Part shown: in pieces, positions 52,456 to 62,967 of the stretch
Layout: each line of letters begins with the position of its first letter
Numbering within the stretch: the stretch's first letter is position 1
NCBI GenBank assembly: GCA_020740775.1
Contig: JAHEWK010000023.1
Location: 806,001-870,000, forward strand
DNA from: Ilyonectria destructans
Lineage: Eukaryota; Ascomycota; Sordariomycetes; Hypocreales; Nectriaceae
Reading direction: 5' to 3'
Length of the DNA: 64,000 nucleotides
Notes under the pieces: model-generated
What the model was told of the DNA's origin: nothing
Database searches by the model: none
What the model saw: the letters and a program-made list of their open reading frames with translations, nothing else
Made by a program: the position numbers and the translations under genes

Positions 52456-52462
52456 AGAAGAA
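52424..52462. repeat. Poly(A)/AAG tract
   Basis: About 29 A residues followed by AAGAAGAAG, between the second six-cysteine gene and the right terminal repeat. A simple repeat. There is no sign of a retroposed copy next to it. Confidence 0.9.
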
Positions 52463-52675
52463 AGATGACGAGGGAAGAATTCCAATTGCGCGCGCTTAAA
52501 AAAAAGACGAATCTCTATGCATGTGTTCTACGCCTGTAACTATCTGTGAACAGCTGTTCACAGCTGTACTCGAATTCTTGCCAGTATTGGAATGAGAGCA
52601 TGTAAACGTCATATAATCGGTTTAAAGGATATTACATTTACGATCAGGCGTGAATACGCCCGTAGTGTGCGGCTA

Positions 52676-52727
52676 GTGGGAAATTTTTGAAAATGAGTTT
52701 TGGGACAGTGAGCCCTACAGTCAACCG
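52676..52727 (-). repeat. Right terminal inverted repeat of the 47-kb element
   Basis: A reverse complement of 47441-47492 with a one- to two-base difference after the first 31 bp. Confidence 0.9.
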
Positions 52728-52729
52728 TA

Positions 52730-54770
52730 TCACCACGTTTCTTCGGTCGCTAAGCTTGGTTTCATACATCCTCTTGTCTTCATAGATCCATTCGTTCATA
52801 CGCCTCCTTATCGAGTCGTCGTTTGTAAGAGATGCCGCTTCGCGTGCGTAGCTGATACGCATGTGCAGACACGATGTCACATCTATCACCGACTTCGGCA
52901 GTCAAAGGCATACGATTTTGCTTGCTTTTACGGACTGTTATTTTCCCAGACGGACTAATAGGCCTAACAGCTGATCCTACTGTCAGGGGGCTGACCCTGA
53001 TCCCTGTACTAAGACATCTATTGTGTTCCAATTCCTCTATAAAATACGGCCCTTCAGACCGTCAGTTAGCTAGGAATCAAGATCTTCTACATGTTCAATT
53101 GCAATCCCGCCTTCTGATACACGACATGGCGATGTCCCACCTGTTCGCTACCACAACGAGAAAGTGCGCTAGATCTGTCACGAATCGCACGATGAGGCAA
53201 TTGTTGGGACGGTTCAGCAGATCCACAAAATAATATGAAGCCAGGCCGAGCTTGTCGCGTTTCAATTCCCCCTGCCAACATCAGAGCCAATCCCCTTTCT
53301 CGGCCGCCGGTCGTGCCTGCTGTGGTCAGGGTTCTGCATTTCAAGTCAGCATTCGCTCTGCGACATGCCCTCAGAGAAGCAGGTGGATTTCTCCAATCAA
53401 AGCCCGACCCAGAGCCCGCCATACAGAGGAAACAAGACTTTGCGTGACGTGCTGTATGCGGACAGGTGAATCGATGGCGTGGTGATTGTCGGCTTATGTC
53501 GATTGATGACATAGGAACGTGAAAAGTGCATCACTTTCTTCACAATTTTCCACGACCCCATGTCGGGGCAGTCCTTCCATTGACGGAGCAGACAGAATTA
53601 GGTTGACGCAAGCGGTAGTGCATCACAAAATATGACCATATTTTCACCATTTATGAGAACGAGGATAAATGTGCTAACATGTTCAACAGTTACTGACCAG
53701 CGTGTCCGTATAACTTATCTTAGAGTAATACTACAAAAATAATACTTTAGGGTCGGATTCCTATCGCGAGCGGAATACCGTATATAGAGTTTGAACAGCT
53801 TCGTTGCACCGACAAGCACAAACCTCCCCTGTCAGCTAAATTATCGGTGTTCTGCTATCCCTAAGCCTCCTTTGGTCGCAGTTTTGTCATCCCTGCTGCC
53901 TAGAAACTCTCCAGAGACACTTCGATAGCTTATAAATCGTGACAGCCAATACTCGACGGATTTTTGCTTAGTCCTGATAGGCAACTGCGTAATAGCGACC
54001 GGCCGAAACCTCCCTAAAGATACTTGAATGGCCTTCGCATCACAGGTCGTCTTCCCAAGCCAATCTTGCGTTCCGTTCCACAACAGGGTCAGGAGCTGAT
54101 TAAAGTTTTCGTGCTTTCTTCCAAGTCATCAATCAAATTCATATGCGACTGCATAAAGTTACACCAAAGCATCTGCAAGTATTGATATTAATAACGTCAC
54201 GTTGCATATAGTCCAGAACTTTATTAATGGATCTCAGATGTAGATGTGTGTGGATGAAAAAGTCCTGGTGGCTCTTTAATGAAATCCTACTACAGCTGCG
54301 CGCCATAGTGCAACCAGTCAAGTTGCTAAGAAAGCTAGAGCGACCGAGAAATTTAAAACTTAAAGGTTCGTAATAAAAGTAACGATATCACGCCCCAATT
54401 TAACAATCCAACCATGTTCGAAACTGGCCCTCTACGTTCTTCATGAATATCCTGAAAACAAAACCTAAAGAGCTCAATAAATCAGCTATCATTATTAAGT
54501 CATACTTAGAAACTTTCCAGAGTTTCCCAAGGTTTCGTATCTAAATTTATCTAGTTCCACACAGACTGTGAATGGGTTTTGCATGTGATTGCATGGTAGC
54601 TGCATGTGACTGCATGATGCTCAATGAGTATCTGTAAGTACCTACTGTACCAATTCCCGTTGGCATTTTAACAAGATGCCACCAAATGGATCCGTGTACG
54701 CGAGAAAAGATCACAGCTACAGACGTTTAAGCCTTATCTCGAGGCTTGTCACTCTCTCGGTCTTGCCGTC
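52730..54770. other. Gene-poor stretch
   Basis: No gene supported. The ORFs on both strands at 52874-53512 lack domains. A promoter-like block at 53028-53095 resembles 61880-61930. The region 53530-54700 is AT-rich and featureless to my reading. Confidence 0.5.
53028..53095 (+). promoter_or_regulatory. Promoter-like block shared with 61880-61930
   Basis: CTCTATAAAATACGGCCCTTC, then AGTTAGCTAGGAATCAAGAT and CTTCTACATG. It matches TATATAAGGGC, CCTTCAAATAGCTAGAAATC and AAGAGCTTCTA at 61880-61930. A TATA-like box and a start-site-like segment are preserved, yet no clear gene follows at either place. Possibly a decayed LTR or a duplicated promoter. Confidence 0.45.
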
Positions 54771-54773
54771 GAA

Positions 54774-55067
54774 GTGGTCACTCATCGCTCTTTGACTACG
54801 CAAGGCGATACGACTAATCCGACCGGTCGAAGTTACAGAGCAGATGAGTCGTCTAGACTCGAAGGCTTTCGACATTCGTCTGTTTCTCCCGGACAGCTAA
54901 TATGGTGCCATCATCGTGGCGACACGGTTGTCTACAGTCAAAATTGGTTAGTCTATTGCTGGGCAAGCTCCGATGGTCTCCCTCTTGCCCTCTTGACGGC
55001 CGGTGCATACCTAGAGCAAGTTTCTACGACGTGGAAGGAGTACCTCGAACTATACGAAAGGTTATAG
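54774..55067 (+). pseudogene. NB-ARC (fungal NLR) fragment
   Basis: The 3' part reads DGLPLALLTAGAYLEQVSTT, then WKEYLELYERL. This is the GLPL motif and following helices of the NB-ARC ATPase seen in fungal NOD-like receptors. Upstream, in another frame, a decayed FDIRLFLPDS, then GAIIVATRLS corresponds to the preceding sensor region, so there are frameshifts and stops. No P-loop and no TPR repeats. A relic only. Confidence 0.7.
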
Positions 55068-55757
55068 TATAAACTACAGAAATTGAGCCTTCAGCTCCTA
55101 TTATACGAGGACTGCTAAATACTCAACATAGAATATTTCATACACAAATGGCGAGCGACAGAACAAGACGTCAGCAATTCTGCTCCGGCTGTAGGCGTAT
55201 TTAGGCAACGAGAATTTACGGTACAAGCTGCTACGTAATAAGAGGCTCAGCAGCACCGCAGTCGCTACAGGACTTAACGGAAGACAGACTCACTTTTGAC
55301 GAGAGCATGCACAAGACCATGAAGGAAGCTACTTGCCTAGTTAGATGAAGATGCTTTGAAAACGGAACGCCCTCAGACCGCAAGGAGCAGCAGCGAACCG
55401 TGAGAGGCACGAGGCGAGAGTCAAGGGGAACGGCTGGTGTATGTGGGAAGAGCGCAAAACTAGGGGAGGGGACAGTGGGCGGCAGTGGAAGGAAGGCAAT
55501 GCACAGAGCCAGCACTACGGGAACCAAAGTGGAAGCATAGTCTTATCACGGATACCTGCCCTTCGAAGAGGTACTCAGTGGTAGAAAAAAAAGTCCTCAT
55601 AAATATTCACCAGACTATACCACGACTCGATGAAAGTACAGGAAAAAGAATACAGAAAAAAGAATAGTGAATAGTGAATAAAAAGCAAGGCGAACAGATT
55701 TGTGCAACTCGAAGGAGAAAGACCGACCAGCTGTGATCAATATCTGGCAGCGAGGCT
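55068..55757. other. Intergenic region, 3' flank of the GMC gene
   Basis: No gene supported. A-rich towards 55580-55690. Confidence 0.4.
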
Positions 55758-57737
55758 TCAGAAGTGGCGACTCTCGCCAATGGCTTCAAGAATAACATCA
55801 GTCGCCTTCTCACTAACCATATAGATGGGAAGGACGATAAAGAACCCAGGAATACGAGGAAAGACGGAAGCATCAACAACGCGCAGGTTGCTCACACCGC
55901 GAACACGAAAGCGAGAATCAAGAACGGCTTTGGGGTCTTCATCCGCTCCAATGGGGCAGCTGCAGGAAGCATGATGGCCCCAGGCCTCATTCCTAATGAA
56001 TCCTTTCACCTGCTCTGTAGAAGCCAAGTGACGGCCAGGCGATGCTTCTTCAAGGGGCCCAGTGACAATCGGCAGGACATCGTCCATAATGCGTCGTGCG
56101 AAGGCGACGCCTTCGGCAATGGCGCCGAGATCCCGCTCAGATGCATGAATCTCGCCCGGAGTCGTGGTAAAGTAATTGAAATTGATATCTGGCACGTCTC
56201 GAGGATTGGCTGAGGTGAGCATGACAGTTCCGTCCTGGTTATGCGTGTGAGCCTTGAGCACGGCCCACGTGAAGTGTCTCTTGTCCGAAGTGGTGAGTTC
56301 TGAATACCCAGGAAAGTACCCCCGGAAGAATGCAGGACCGCCGAAGATGAAGAGATCAGGGTCAACATCTGCTTGACTGGACTTCTTCACTATGCCAATG
56401 GTGAGTCCATTCGATATATAGGGCCCACACTGATGGTTCCAGTCTTCGAGGCACGGGTCCCCAGGCTTCCCGAACGTGCATTTCGCTATGATTGGGAAGT
56501 CATCCTGTATTTTAGTAACGATGGGAATCTCGTAGCGGTCCTGGAGATTGGTTCCAACGCCCTGCATATCTTTGACGACACGAATCCCAAATGTCTGCAA
56601 CTCGTCTTTTGGACCTACGCCGCTCAACTTCAGGAGCTGTGGTGTGCCGAAAGCCCCAGCCGCAAGGATGACCTCTCGAGAGACGAGGGCGCGATGTTTG
56701 GTGCCGCTGGTGGATGAACTTGACCGAGGATCGGCCTTATACAGACTGCTGCCTTCGAGGAACTCGACACCAGTCGCCTTCGGAGTGGTGTTGGCGCCAG
56801 AATTCTCGTCGAAAAGTACACGGGTAGCAAGGCACCCTGTCCTGATTTCCAGCGGATACTTCTTGGCAGTATCTACAAGAAAATCGCGAGTACCGCTTCG
56901 CTTTGCGTGACTCATGGCCAGGGGGAGTTGGTAGATACCCTCAGTCATATCCCGGCGAGGATCAATGGAATTCACGTCCCGCAGCAGGAGTCCAAGTAGT
57001 TGGGAAACTTTATCGGGGATCAGGCCGAGGATCGTATTACCCATAGCCGTAGCAGCGGCACCGATTATAGAGAGGACCTTAAAGTCCCCCAGTGCCAGTT
57101 TGAGATCAGCGCGATTTGTACCAAGCCATCCAGTGAAGCCGTGACCAGGGGTATCCTTTGGAAGATACTCGCAGCGCTCCAGGCGCTTGAAGTACTGGCG
57201 CATATTTTTTGGGTCCCACGAAGTATCGCCGGTCAGGTTGGCGATGTTTGACCAATCACTCTCGTGCGGATAGATGGTGATCATGGCATTGTGTGCTGTA
57301 CAACCACCAAGCGTCCCTGCGCGCGGGTAGAGGATTCCTTTCGGCTTTGATCCGCTGGGTGGATCCAATCCGACATAAAGGGTTCCCATGGGTGTCTCCC
57401 AGGTCATTTTGGAGTCTTTTTGTGCGAGCTTCTCGTCTGCGTAATGTTTGACGAAGTAGTCCCAGCGCATCTTCTCGTCCTCTGTGGATCTGAAATGGAA
57501 GGCAGGAACCTGCTGGTTGAGATTGGATCCCTGATCATCGCCTGCTTCGAGTAAGAGAACTTTGTGGCCGTTCCGGGCGAGATTGGCGGCTAATGGTCCC
57601 CCGCCGGCGCCTGAGCCGACCACGACGTACTCATAACCCTCCAGTGTGTCCACTTCCTCATCAGGGAGCGCTTCGCCATGTCCACGCATAGAGCTGACTG
57701 TTGCCTCTGGCACATGGGTTGTGGAAGGTTCGCTCAT
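55758..57737 (-). CDS. GMC-family FAD oxidoreductase
   Basis: A 659-residue single-exon protein. The FAD motif GSGAGGGPLAANLARNG (residues ~42-58) is followed by LLLEAGDD. The GMC signature region is GTLGGCTAHNAMITIY, and the second signature GAFGTPQLLKLSGVGP is near residue 370. The catalytic His lies in WGHHASCSCPIG, with the C-terminal FAD site DASVFPRIPG. The length is typical of fungal alcohol/glucose/choline-type oxidases. No signal peptide is seen, so it is probably intracellular. The substrate cannot be told. The gene is intact. Confidence 0.92.
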   Translation of the reverse strand: MSEPSTTHVPEATVSSMRGHGEALPDEEVDTLEGYEYVVVGSGAGGGPLAANLARNGHKVLLLEAGDDQGSNLNQQVPAFHFRSTEDEKMRWDYFVKHYADEKLAQKDSKMTWETPMGTLYVGLDPPSGSKPKGILYPRAGTLGGCTAHNAMITIYPHESDWSNIANLTGDTSWDPKNMRQYFKRLERCEYLPKDTPGHGFTGWLGTNRADLKLALGDFKVLSIIGAAATAMGNTILGLIPDKVSQLLGLLLRDVNSIDPRRDMTEGIYQLPLAMSHAKRSGTRDFLVDTAKKYPLEIRTGCLATRVLFDENSGANTTPKATGVEFLEGSSLYKADPRSSSSTSGTKHRALVSREVILAAGAFGTPQLLKLSGVGPKDELQTFGIRVVKDMQGVGTNLQDRYEIPIVTKIQDDFPIIAKCTFGKPGDPCLEDWNHQCGPYISNGLTIGIVKKSSQADVDPDLFIFGGPAFFRGYFPGYSELTTSDKRHFTWAVLKAHTHNQDGTVMLTSANPRDVPDINFNYFTTTPGEIHASERDLGAIAEGVAFARRIMDDVLPIVTGPLEEASPGRHLASTEQVKGFIRNEAWGHHASCSCPIGADEDPKAVLDSRFRVRGVSNLRVVDASVFPRIPGFFIVLPIYMVSEKATDVILEAIGESRHF

Positions 57738-58280
57738 GGTGGGATGCGCGAATTGGGTTCTTCGTGTTTGACAAGTCGGATGAGATTAGTGTATCTTCAG
57801 GTTTGGTCTGCGAGGATGTTTTATACATGTAACCTCGCAACTTGCGAACAAGGCAGGTTGGAAAGTAAAACTCTCGAATCACAACTACAACCCATGGTTG
57901 GACACAGCGCATGTGAAAAGCATGTGGATTCAACACATCCCAGCTTCTGACATGTGAATCTGAGACATATCCGTTTTTGTTTAGCTCTCTAGATTTCTTT
58001 TAGGTTACATGACATCACCACTTTTACCGAGAATCTTTCGCTTCAAGATTCAGGTACTTTATACCTCTAGTATTTTTAGTAACTCTACTTAAACTATAGC
58101 AAGCTGCTTTAATAAACTTTTACTAAAATATTACTATGATGTGACGACCAACGTATTCCACTACCTCGAGACCCCCATTGGTAAGACCAGCATTGATCAG
58201 GGATTCCTTAGAAAGACTAGCCCCTCAAACTGACAGTTTCTTCTCCCCTTCATTTTTCAACGATCCAGCCTTGCTACACT
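57738..58280. other. Divergent intergenic region
   Basis: Upstream region of the GMC gene and of the DUF2235 fragment. Nothing else recognised. Confidence 0.4.
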
Positions 58281-58500
58281 ATGCCAGAAGAAACGCCGGA
58301 GCTGGCAAGCTATAAGCGCATCATCCTCTGCTCAGACGGCACATGGCTTGCGTCCGACATGGGCGACAAGTCCGTCCCTTCCAACGTCGCTAAGTTGGCT
58401 CGAGCAGTTGCGAACAGTGGCCCTGATGGTAAAGGTAATCTCGTGAAGCAGATAGTGTCGTACCATTCGGGCCTTGGAAGCGGGACCTCCCATTCCAGAA
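58281..58500 (+). pseudogene. DUF2235 protein N-terminal fragment
   Basis: MPEETPELASYKRIILCSDG, then TWLASDMGDKSVPSNVAKLA and QIVSYHSGLGSG, match the start of fungal DUF2235 (T6SS phospholipase-like alpha/beta hydrolase) proteins. Homology ends at the GLGSG segment near 58490. The family continues for ~300 more residues that are absent here. A separate open block (58620-58765, EERQTEKPHFTPIVFGENNY) follows and is not recognised. A truncated gene. Confidence 0.7.
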
Positions 58501-58639
58501 AGCCACCTATGATGAGTTGCTCAAACCTAAATCTTCCTCTTCACTTTCGCTCGGACAGCTCTACTGATGTGCTTGCTAGTGCTGAGTATGGCTGCTGTGA
58601 TTCCAAACTCAAACGGCATACTAGGACCTGGCCATAATA

Positions 58640-59687
58640 ATCCCATTTCTACTGATCCCGAGAATGCGGGTTCGAAATAACTCCTCGAACTCGTTAAAGA
58701 ACTGAGTGAGGAGCGCCAGACGGAGAAGCCACATTTTACACCTATTGTCTTCGGTGAGAATAATTATAACCGAATTTAATGTGTTATTGCTAAAAAATTA
58801 GTTATTGCTGACGGATGACACGTTACAGTTTTGCTTAGCAGACTTCAAGTTTGACTTCCAGGCAATCAGTGACGATTCTTGTACCTCGTATTCAATGATA
58901 AAAGCAGCCAATGGGATGGCTCATTATTGAATGGATGCTGACCAGGTGCTGCCTCACATCGCGCCAACCCCTGGCAACCCACTTCAGCCCTTGGGTTAAA
59001 CTCTATGCTGCTTGGTATCACACCATTCGTATAAGCCGTCTTGGTAGTATGGGCGTAGCTTTCCTGACGCATGTATTCCTGTAAGCTTTCGCATATAGCA
59101 GTCACCCCAGGTACATGTACTGAACCTGGTGTGAAGAAAGATTGCAGAATATGGCATGATAAACAAGCTTTAGCATGTGAATAAGATGATCGTTCGTAGC
59201 GTAGACGTGCTCTTAGAAAGGGTGGTATGAGGGTGATGATCATGTGAAGGTCTCGAAAGTTCTGAGAAGGCTGTCGAGATCCGCTAATTTCACATGCACC
59301 GGATAGCGGCTTGCTGTGAGATAAGTATAAAGGACATTGAAGAGTGCAAGGTTCACGAAGAAAGTTTAAGATAGCTTCCAGTAAGAAAATGATATGATTA
59401 TTCCCAGATCACGCGTAGTCTACATAGAGTATTACTTGCCTGGCTTCTTGAACCTGCTTGGATCCGAGGTGTGATAGTAGCGCTAACCCTTGCTCGTGCG
59501 GCTGAAGTGCATCTCGCAGCACGTCCCCCGTTTGGAACGTCCGCATTACTACATTCTCTCGATATTGGGCGAGGTGATTAAAAATTGAAATTATCCGGCT
59601 ATATATAGACTCCGTATTGCAGGTGGCGTCTGTCAGCCCCATCCTCAACTTTTCCTCACTCCGGCCCTATTGCGCTCTTCGCTCACC
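58640..59687. other. Intergenic region
   Basis: No gene supported. TATATATAG near 59600 may serve the peroxidase gene at 59688. Confidence 0.4.
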
Positions 59688-60974
59688 ATGGTCAGCTTCT
59701 TTACCACCGTTTTAGGCATCTTTATAAGGCTTATTCATCTATCAATCACCTTTATTCCTTTCCTCTTGTTTATCATTGGGCTCCATACCCGTGACCTAAT
59801 CTATAGCGTGAGTGATCCCTCTCCATTCCTACCCACCGCACAATTCTAAGTCTGAGCGGAATTTTGTATAGATCGCCAACCTTTTCTTTCCCAGTCGTCG
59901 CGTGGGGAGCGTTGTGCCTCCTGGCCACCCAGGGCATCGTGGCGTCTGGCCGCAGTACATCGCTCCCACCCCCGGAATCGAGAGCCGTTCCCCCTGTCCT
60001 GGGTACGCATCCCCACCCCCTCCGCATCCCCCCTTTACACTTCTGATGGACTTGCTTCGTTTCACGCAGACTCAACAGCCTTGCCAACCACGGTACGATA
60101 TACCGCAGCCTCTTCACGGATTGTCTTTCACTAACATGCACGTTCAGACATCTTGCCGCGCGATGGCAGACACATCACCTATAAGCAGATGTCGCATGCA
60201 ATCCAGCACGCATATAACCTTGCGCCGTCACTCGCTGACCAGCTCACTGCTTCCGCCGTGCAGCTCGATCAAGGGCGGGGTTGGATTGACTTGCATGATC
60301 TAAATGCCTTGAACGTGAGTAGCGCAATATGAATGCAATATGAATATGCTCCCTCTTGTCAGATCTAGCTGTACGCTCATCAATCCCTGATCTCGCAGGT
60401 TATCCAGCACGACGCCTCGTTCACACGTCCTGACATCGCCTTTTGCGCCGACCAAAGCTTTCCGGACCCCGACCTCGTAGACAGGTTTCTCGCCCACGCG
60501 TCGAATGGAACATCACTCTCGCTCGATGACATTGCCTACTTCTCCGGGCTCCGGCGCGCCGAGTGCAAACGCACCAACGGCCAATACTCGCTGACATGGA
60601 GCTTCCTACACGAGTTCTTCGGTGGGACCCCCATTGCAATTTGAGCTTTGCTGTTCTCACTGACGCGTGCTTCGCCCTAGGCTCCGGAAACGGCGCGCTC
60701 ATGTACTCGATATTTGGCGGCGATGTCAAAAACCTGCGGGTCTGGCTTGCCGAGGGGCGCTTTTTGGATGGCTGGGAGCCGAAGACCAGAGAGGCGCTGG
60801 GGCACACGATCGCGGTACGTTCTCTACTCTTCCCTGGGCGATCTGTCCGCACGCTGACCGGGATGGTGCGCACAGCAAGCGCAAATCACCTCACTCGCGA
60901 TCGAGTTCAACATCAATGAGAAACAGAAGCTCCGGCCTGGGGATACGGCCTACCTCAAGCCCAATGGGGCGTAG
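59688..60974 (+). CDS. Heme-thiolate peroxidase (chloroperoxidase/unspecific peroxygenase family)
   Basis: A multi-exon gene with GT-AG introns. Exon 1 is 59688-59807, encoding a hydrophobic N-terminus (FIRLIHLSITFIPFLLFIIGL) that is a signal anchor. Then comes SPCPGLNSLANH across an intron near 60000-60070; the Cys of PCP is the heme ligand. DILPRDGRHITYKQM follows another intron. The distal motif reads VIQHDAS, where family members usually have EHD, so Glu is Gln. The C-terminal exons encode EFFGSGNGALMYSIFGGDV, then LRPGDTAYLKPNGA and TAG at 60972. It would use hydrogen peroxide to oxidise or oxygenate organics. It is intact apart from the unusual QHD. Confidence 0.85.
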
Positions 60975-61278
60975 ATTCTATGCTCTGGTTTATCTGTACC
61001 CTTCTTCTGTCACCGCGAGGCTGCCTGTCTGTGTTCATAACTCGTCCCAATCGCGCCGTGCAAGCGGGATGTTACCTGATTGGCTGTACCTTTTTGTAAA
61101 CAAGGTTTCTTTCGTGCAACATAAATTGGTGATGTATTTAGGAAGGTTAATTATTGGATACAATAACTGCCTATTTCATCCAGGCCTCCAATGGCTGGGA
61201 GTGGTGGAGTTGTAGTGCCACAAAATCGCTGGGATCCGAACAAATCATGATGGGCCTTTCGGATTGATGGATACGCCA

Positions 61279-61769
61279 TCACGAACATGACGAAGAAGAG
61301 AACCGACAGCATCCAAGAGATGACCCTTGCGGCCAGCGACTACGGCCCCAGTTCGAGCATGTTGAGGTCATGCACACAACATCGCCGACATTAGAAGCGA
61401 GGAGCGAGGCGCCAGAGCTGATTGCGGCGCCAGAGTGAATGCCACCGAGGTGATAAATCTTAGCACACCGAGATCTGATGGCGAGTGGCCAAGACTTTGG
61501 CACGCTACACGTTATCGTGTATGAGGCATTGATGACGAAGTCCTGTCGAATAAGAACGGCAAGGGCGAGGTTGATAGCTGTAACTGTACCCAGCCATTTC
61601 TTTGGACACCAGAGAGAATGACTGCGAGAGCAGCTGCGATATTGAAGATGCCAACCAGAGTGAACAAGCGGTGATACACAATGAGGATGCGATGTCGGAG
61701 ACCTCGCATACGTTTACTTTGCCTCTTTTTAGGAAGCGCCGCTTCGAAGTCGATTGTCACAACTATCAT
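61279..61769 (-). pseudogene. TmpA-like integral membrane protein fragment
   Basis: RHRILIVYHRLFTLVGIFNI, then TAINLALAVLIRQDFVINA, then CSVPKSWPLAIRSRCAKIYH and LGGIHSGAAIS resemble the membrane region of fungal TmpA-like proteins. Two frames have to be joined near 61505-61600, and the C-terminal flavin/nucleotide-binding half is missing. A gene remnant; the family assignment is moderate. Confidence 0.5.
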
Positions 61770-61879
61770 CAGACTCTAGGATCATGTTTGCTTTTTTGTG
61801 CCCTCATAACAGGCCACAGGCTCGAGCCCCTGAAGGCTCGGATCCCTGACTTAGGTCACGAGACCGTCTTTTCCTTCAT

Positions 61880-61932
61880 GTATATAAGGGCTGCTTTAGG
61901 CCCTTCAAATAGCTAGAAATCAAGAGCTTCTA
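61880..61932 (+). promoter_or_regulatory. Promoter-like block shared with 53028-53095
   Basis: TATATAAGGGC, then CCTTCAAATAGCTAGAAATC and AAGAGCTTCTATTCACATC. A TATA box about 30 bp before a conserved segment. Immediately after it lies the 3' end of the NB-ARC relic on the other strand, so the block is cut off from whatever it drove. Confidence 0.45.
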
Positions 61933-61938
61933 TTCACA

Positions 61939-62883
61939 TCACAATGCACCCTTCCTATCCGATGCAACATCGATGCTCTGTTCAACAACAGTTGCTTCCG
62001 ACTTTTCAGAGGTATAGCTGACTTGTGTGAGGCTTGAGCTTGCCTTCTTATTATCGCTCCTCCGGATCTCGTCTAGATAAGCCGATACCAACATGCACGG
62101 TATTCTTCGCTTGATGTAAGCGGCAGCCTGGGTTATTGCAAGTGGCATGTAGTTTAGTTCATCGACTAGATCTGTCATTACCACATCAGCCTCGGCGCAC
62201 TCCTCCACGAGCCTGTTCCGGAGAAGCTGCAGGGTTTGGCCTTTCTCCATCATCGGTACCTCGTAGATGGCATCCAGGCCGACCAACCTCTCCGCCGCAT
62301 CTGTGTTGCGAGATGTGATGACGATCGATCCGCAGCCGCTCTTTGGTAGGAATGATGCCAGCGGCTGGTCGCGTGAGTGATGCGCGCCCCGTCTCGGAAA
62401 GAACACCTCAATGGAATCGGCGTTATCGAGCACCATCATCCATGGTCCATTCTCTTCGTCACACAGCCAGGAATGCACCAGCCGGAGCACGTTGCGCTTC
62501 GGATTATCTCGTCCCGAAAGCTGCAGCGTATCGGTGGATATTTCGGTATGCCTCCTGGAAACGGGCCGTCGAGCTCGCATGCACCCAGAAAACCCAGGTA
62601 TCTAGTGACGCCTGTCGGACTTCGTGCGCGTAATGGATCGCGACCTGTGATTTGCGGCTGCCCAGTTGCCCAGTTGCGCGGTTTGATCACGCAGTCAGAG
62701 TAAGATATCAGCCCGCTCAACGAACTTCGGATCCGGCGGGAAATGGACGGTCGAGAAGGGTCGGATAGATCGCGGCGGGGCATGGGCGCCAAAATTGAAG
62801 TTGATCGTCTCCCCGCTGGACACGTGCGCGCCGACGATCAGGTTTTCGCCGCGAAGTGGCCCTGGAAAGCTGGTATGACTCAT
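61939..62883 (-). pseudogene. NB-ARC (NOD-like receptor) relic
   Basis: Starts MSHTSFPGPLRGENLIVGAH, then the linker STVHFPPDPKFVERADIL. Next is a ruined P-loop region (the family has GGVGKS; here only LGSRKSQVAIHYAHEVRQ is readable). Then WVFWVHASS, Walker B WMMVLDNAD, GSIVITSRN, MMEKGQTLQLLRNRL and GLPL-like MPLAITQAAAYIK follow. Frame changes occur near 62690 and 62535. No TPR or ankyrin repeats remain, and the frame stops at 61939. A hAT-type insertion lies just upstream (62968). Confidence 0.75.
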
Positions 62884-62959
62884 GGAAGCAACACGTCGCT
62901 GTGAGCATTTCACTGGGTCTACGAGCAAGTCATACCCCAACTAATGGCAGCGGGCGGCT

Positions 62960-62967
62960 ACCGGTGG
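62960..62967. repeat. Left 8-bp target duplication ACCGGTGG
   Basis: Identical to 63707-63714 and directly adjacent to the terminal repeat. Confidence 0.9.

Larger units (their letters stand above)
47441..52727. mobile_element. Multi-gene integrase transposon with inverted repeats and TA duplication
   Basis: The left tip CGGTTGACTGTAGGGCTCAC (47441) and the right tip (52727, reverse complement) are identical for 31 bp. They remain similar for about 50 bp (ATTTTCAAAAA). TA flanks both tips (47439-47440 and 52728-52729). The 5287-bp unit carries, in order, a six-cysteine gene (+), accessory gene B (+), rve integrase (-) and a second six-cysteine gene (-), so all genes point inwards. Coding DNA is A/T-richer than the host genes. 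Three of the four genes carry damage, so this copy is probably dead. Confidence 0.85.

Noticed and set aside
52234..52485. Minus-strand ORF with a poly-Phe run
   Set aside because: Translation of the poly(A)/AAG tract. It overlaps the start of the six-cysteine gene.
53087..53512. Minus-strand 141-residue ORF as a gene
   Set aside because: Composition and overlap with a plus-strand ORF give no support. No domain recognised.
59773..60873. Minus-strand ORFs over the peroxidase gene
   Set aside because: Antisense to spliced exons with clear family motifs.
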